A DNA stretch of 5,914 bases from assembly GCA_900313845.1 (NCBI GenBank), contig OMTC01000135.1, positions 1-5,914 on the forward strand, written 5' to 3'. This DNA comes from an uncultured Prevotellaceae bacterium. Its GTDB lineage: Bacteria > Bacteroidota > Bacteroidia > Bacteroidales > Bacteroidaceae. Numbering within the stretch: the first letter of the stretch is position 1; each line of letters starts with the position of its first letter. Positions 4,239-5,914 of this stretch are shown here, in pieces. Below the pieces are notes generated by a model. That model was not told the origin of the DNA and searched no databases. It saw only the letters and a list, made by a program, of their open reading frames with translations. The position numbers were made by a program, and so were the translations under genes.

Positions 4239-5914
4239 ATGAAAAAAATCGCATTTGGTGCTCTTGCACTCGTCGGCATGGCTGTGATGTTCAGTTCGTG
4301 CTCAAAGATGAAGTTCACATCCGACAACTTCACAGTGACTCCAACTCCACTCGAATACGTAGCAGGTGAGGTGCCTGCAACGATTAGTGCCAACATCCCT
4401 GCCAAGGTGATGAAGAAGAAGGCTATCGTGACTTGCACTCCTGTTCTTCGTTGGGAAGGAGGTGAAGCCGTTGGTTCTTCTGCCACATTACAGGGCGAAA
4501 AGGTGGAAGCTAACAATCAGATTATCAGCTACAAGAATGGTGGACATGCCACTCTTCGTACAGTGTTCCCATTCCAAGAGGCTATGTCTGCCAGTGACCT
4601 CTATATGACTTTCAACGCCAAGAAAGGAAACAAAACCATTAAGATTCCTGATGTGAAGATTGGTTATGGCACGAACTGCACGGCTGCACTTGTTCACCGC
4701 ACGGTGGCAGATGCCAACAAGGCTATTGCTCCCGACAACTTCCAACGTGTCATCTCGCAGAAGCAGGCTGCTACTATCAAGTTCTTGATTGGTCAGGCAA
4801 ATCTGCGTGGAAGTGAGTTGAACAGTTCGAACATCAAGGACTTCATCAACACCCTCCGCAACATCAAGAGCGATGAGCAGAGTCTCGTGCTCAACAATGT
4901 GGATGTCAGTGCGTATGCTTCACCAGATGGTGGCTACAACTTCAATGAGCGCTTGGCTGAGCGTCGTGGAAATGTGTCTGAGTCATACGTGAAGGAGCAG
5001 TTGAAGAAGACAAAGCTCGACACGAACGTGGATATGAAATACACGGCTGAGGACTGGGAAGGATTCCAGGAACTTGTGAGCCAGTCAAACTTGCAGGACA
5101 AGGACCTCATCCTTCGTGTGCTTTCCATGTATCAGGACCCAGAACAGCGCGAGCGTGAAATTCGCAATGTGGCTACGGTTTACACCGAACTTGCTACTGC
5201 TGTGCTTCCTGAATTGCGTCGTGCTCGTATGACCATCAACTATGATGTGATTGGTCGTAGCGACGAACAGATTATGAATGTTTATCAGTCGGAACCTTCT
5301 CTGCTTTCGGTGGAGGAATTGCTTTATGCTTCCCAACTTTTGGCAGACAACGATGCACAGCGTGAGGCTATGCTGAAGAAGACCATTGACATCTATCCAA
5401 ACGACTATCGTGCATACAACAACCTTGCTGCACTGGCTATGCAGAAGGGTGATAACGATACTGCACAGAACTACCTCCGTCAGTCGCTTGCTCACAATTC
5501 TTCAGCTCCTGAGGCCAACGTCAACTTGGGTTTGATGGCACTCGAAGCAGGCAATGTGAAAGATGCTGAGGTTTATTTGGCTAAGGGCACAGGTGCTAAC
5601 AACATCAATGAGGCTCTTGGTAACCTCTACATTGCTCAGGGCAAGTATAGCAACGCTTCTCTTTTGCTCGAGAAGATTCCTACCAACAGCACACTCCTTT
5701 CGCAGATTCTTTCTCAGGATTATGCATTGGCAAAGAAGACTTCTGCTGCCATCCAGAATGCAGATGCAACGACCAACTATCTCCGTGCATTGCTCGGTGC
5801 TCGTATGAACGATGAAGCGCTCATCACGAAGAGTTTGGCTGACGTGGCAAAGGTGGACCCATCTTTTGCTCGCCATGCACTCAGCGACCTTGAGTTCTCG
5901 AACTACAAGAGCCT
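4239..5914 (+). CDS. Large lipoprotein with OmpA-like domain and TPR repeats (3' end cut off)
   Basis: The frame is open from the ATG at 4239 to the window edge (558 full codons), so the C-terminus is missing. Residues 1-21 are a lipoprotein signal: two lysines, a hydrophobic core, and lipobox FSSC with Cys21 as lipidation site. SKMK follows, without the acidic run used as a surface-export signal in some Bacteroidota, so a periplasm-facing anchor is likely. A beta-rich region spans about 22-145. An OmpA-like domain covers about 160-335: AYASPDGG (225-232), NERLAERRGNV (236-246) and LPELRRARMTI (323-333), with a long insert near Trp273. Asp of the peptidoglycan-binding motif appears replaced by Ser228, while Arg243 is kept. 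From about 355 come helical TPR-like repeats, clearest at 389-422 and 423-455. Arg codons are only CGT/CGC (17 and 6), unlike the permease, suggesting high expression. The start lies 59 bases after the permease stop, without its own visible promoter box. The family is common in Bacteroidales but its precise role is unknown to me. Confidence 0.85.
   Translation, partial: MKKIAFGALALVGMAVMFSSCSKMKFTSDNFTVTPTPLEYVAGEVPATISANIPAKVMKKKAIVTCTPVLRWEGGEAVGSSATLQGEKVEANNQIISYKNGGHATLRTVFPFQEAMSASDLYMTFNAKKGNKTIKIPDVKIGYGTNCTAALVHRTVADANKAIAPDNFQRVISQKQAATIKFLIGQANLRGSELNSSNIKDFINTLRNIKSDEQSLVLNNVDVSAYASPDGGYNFNERLAERRGNVSESYVKEQLKKTKLDTNVDMKYTAEDWEGFQELVSQSNLQDKDLILRVLSMYQDPEQREREIRNVATVYTELATAVLPELRRARMTINYDVIGRSDEQIMNVYQSEPSLLSVEELLYASQLLADNDAQREAMLKKTIDIYPNDYRAYNNLAALAMQKGDNDTAQNYLRQSLAHNSSAPEANVNLGLMALEAGNVKDAEVYLAKGTGANNINEALGNLYIAQGKYSNASLLLEKIPTNSTLLSQILSQDYALAKKTSAAIQNADATTNYLRALLGARMNDEALITKSLADVAKVDPSFARHALSDLEFSNYKS

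Noticed and set aside
3790..4269. 159-codon minus-strand frame rich in Phe, Ser and His near its start
   Set aside because: Its Phe/Ser-rich start is simply the reverse complement of the 7-bp array, and the remainder is antisense to the permease.
4220..5876. Several minus-strand frames of 64-136 codons opposite the lipoprotein gene
   Set aside because: The plus frame is continuous from signal peptide to TPR repeats with consistent codon bias; the minus frames are shadows of it.

Overview
The window looks like chromosomal DNA of a Bacteroidota bacterium, most likely of the Prevotella/Segatella type. Three things suggest this: two promoter -7 boxes of the TAnnTTTG form, AT-rich start regions without clear Shine-Dalgarno sequences, and protein sequences that read like Bacteroidales families. 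The genus is an inference; only the phylum-level signals are seen directly. The gene content is mostly core housekeeping. I did not find a new defence, mobile or biosynthetic system.

Layout: bases 1-88 hold a cluster of G/C-rich palindromes, including the first copy of a 30-base intergenic repeat. A tyrosine recombinase of the XerC/XerD type lies on the minus strand (89-1036). A 291-bp divergent region follows. It carries a -7 box for xerD, a five-unit 7-bp array, a -7 box for aroQ, and a roughly 120-nt aroQ leader with a long hairpin and a three-copy 9-bp repeat. On the plus strand come aroQ (type II dehydroquinase), a class I O-methyltransferase, a 97-bp gap with the second copy of the G/C-rich repeat and another hairpin, rbfA (ribosome maturation), and a LolC/LolE-type membrane permease that starts immediately after the rbfA stop codon. 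An eight-unit 7-bp array supplies the end of the permease gene and most of the next gap. The last gene (4239 to the right edge, truncated) encodes a large lipoprotein with an N-terminal beta-rich region, an OmpA-like domain and TPR repeats.

The five plus-strand genes may share transcription from the aroQ promoter, because no other convincing -7 box was seen in the short gaps; the repeats and hairpins in two gaps could modulate this. The genes do not form one pathway: aroQ serves aromatic amino acid synthesis, rbfA serves 30S maturation, and the methyltransferase substrate is unknown. The closest functional pairing is a lipoprotein-release-type permease directly upstream of an outer-membrane-type lipoprotein. 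The most interesting items are the aroQ leader structure, the two period-7 arrays at gene boundaries, and the lipoprotein, whose OmpA-like domain lacks the usual peptidoglycan-binding aspartate.
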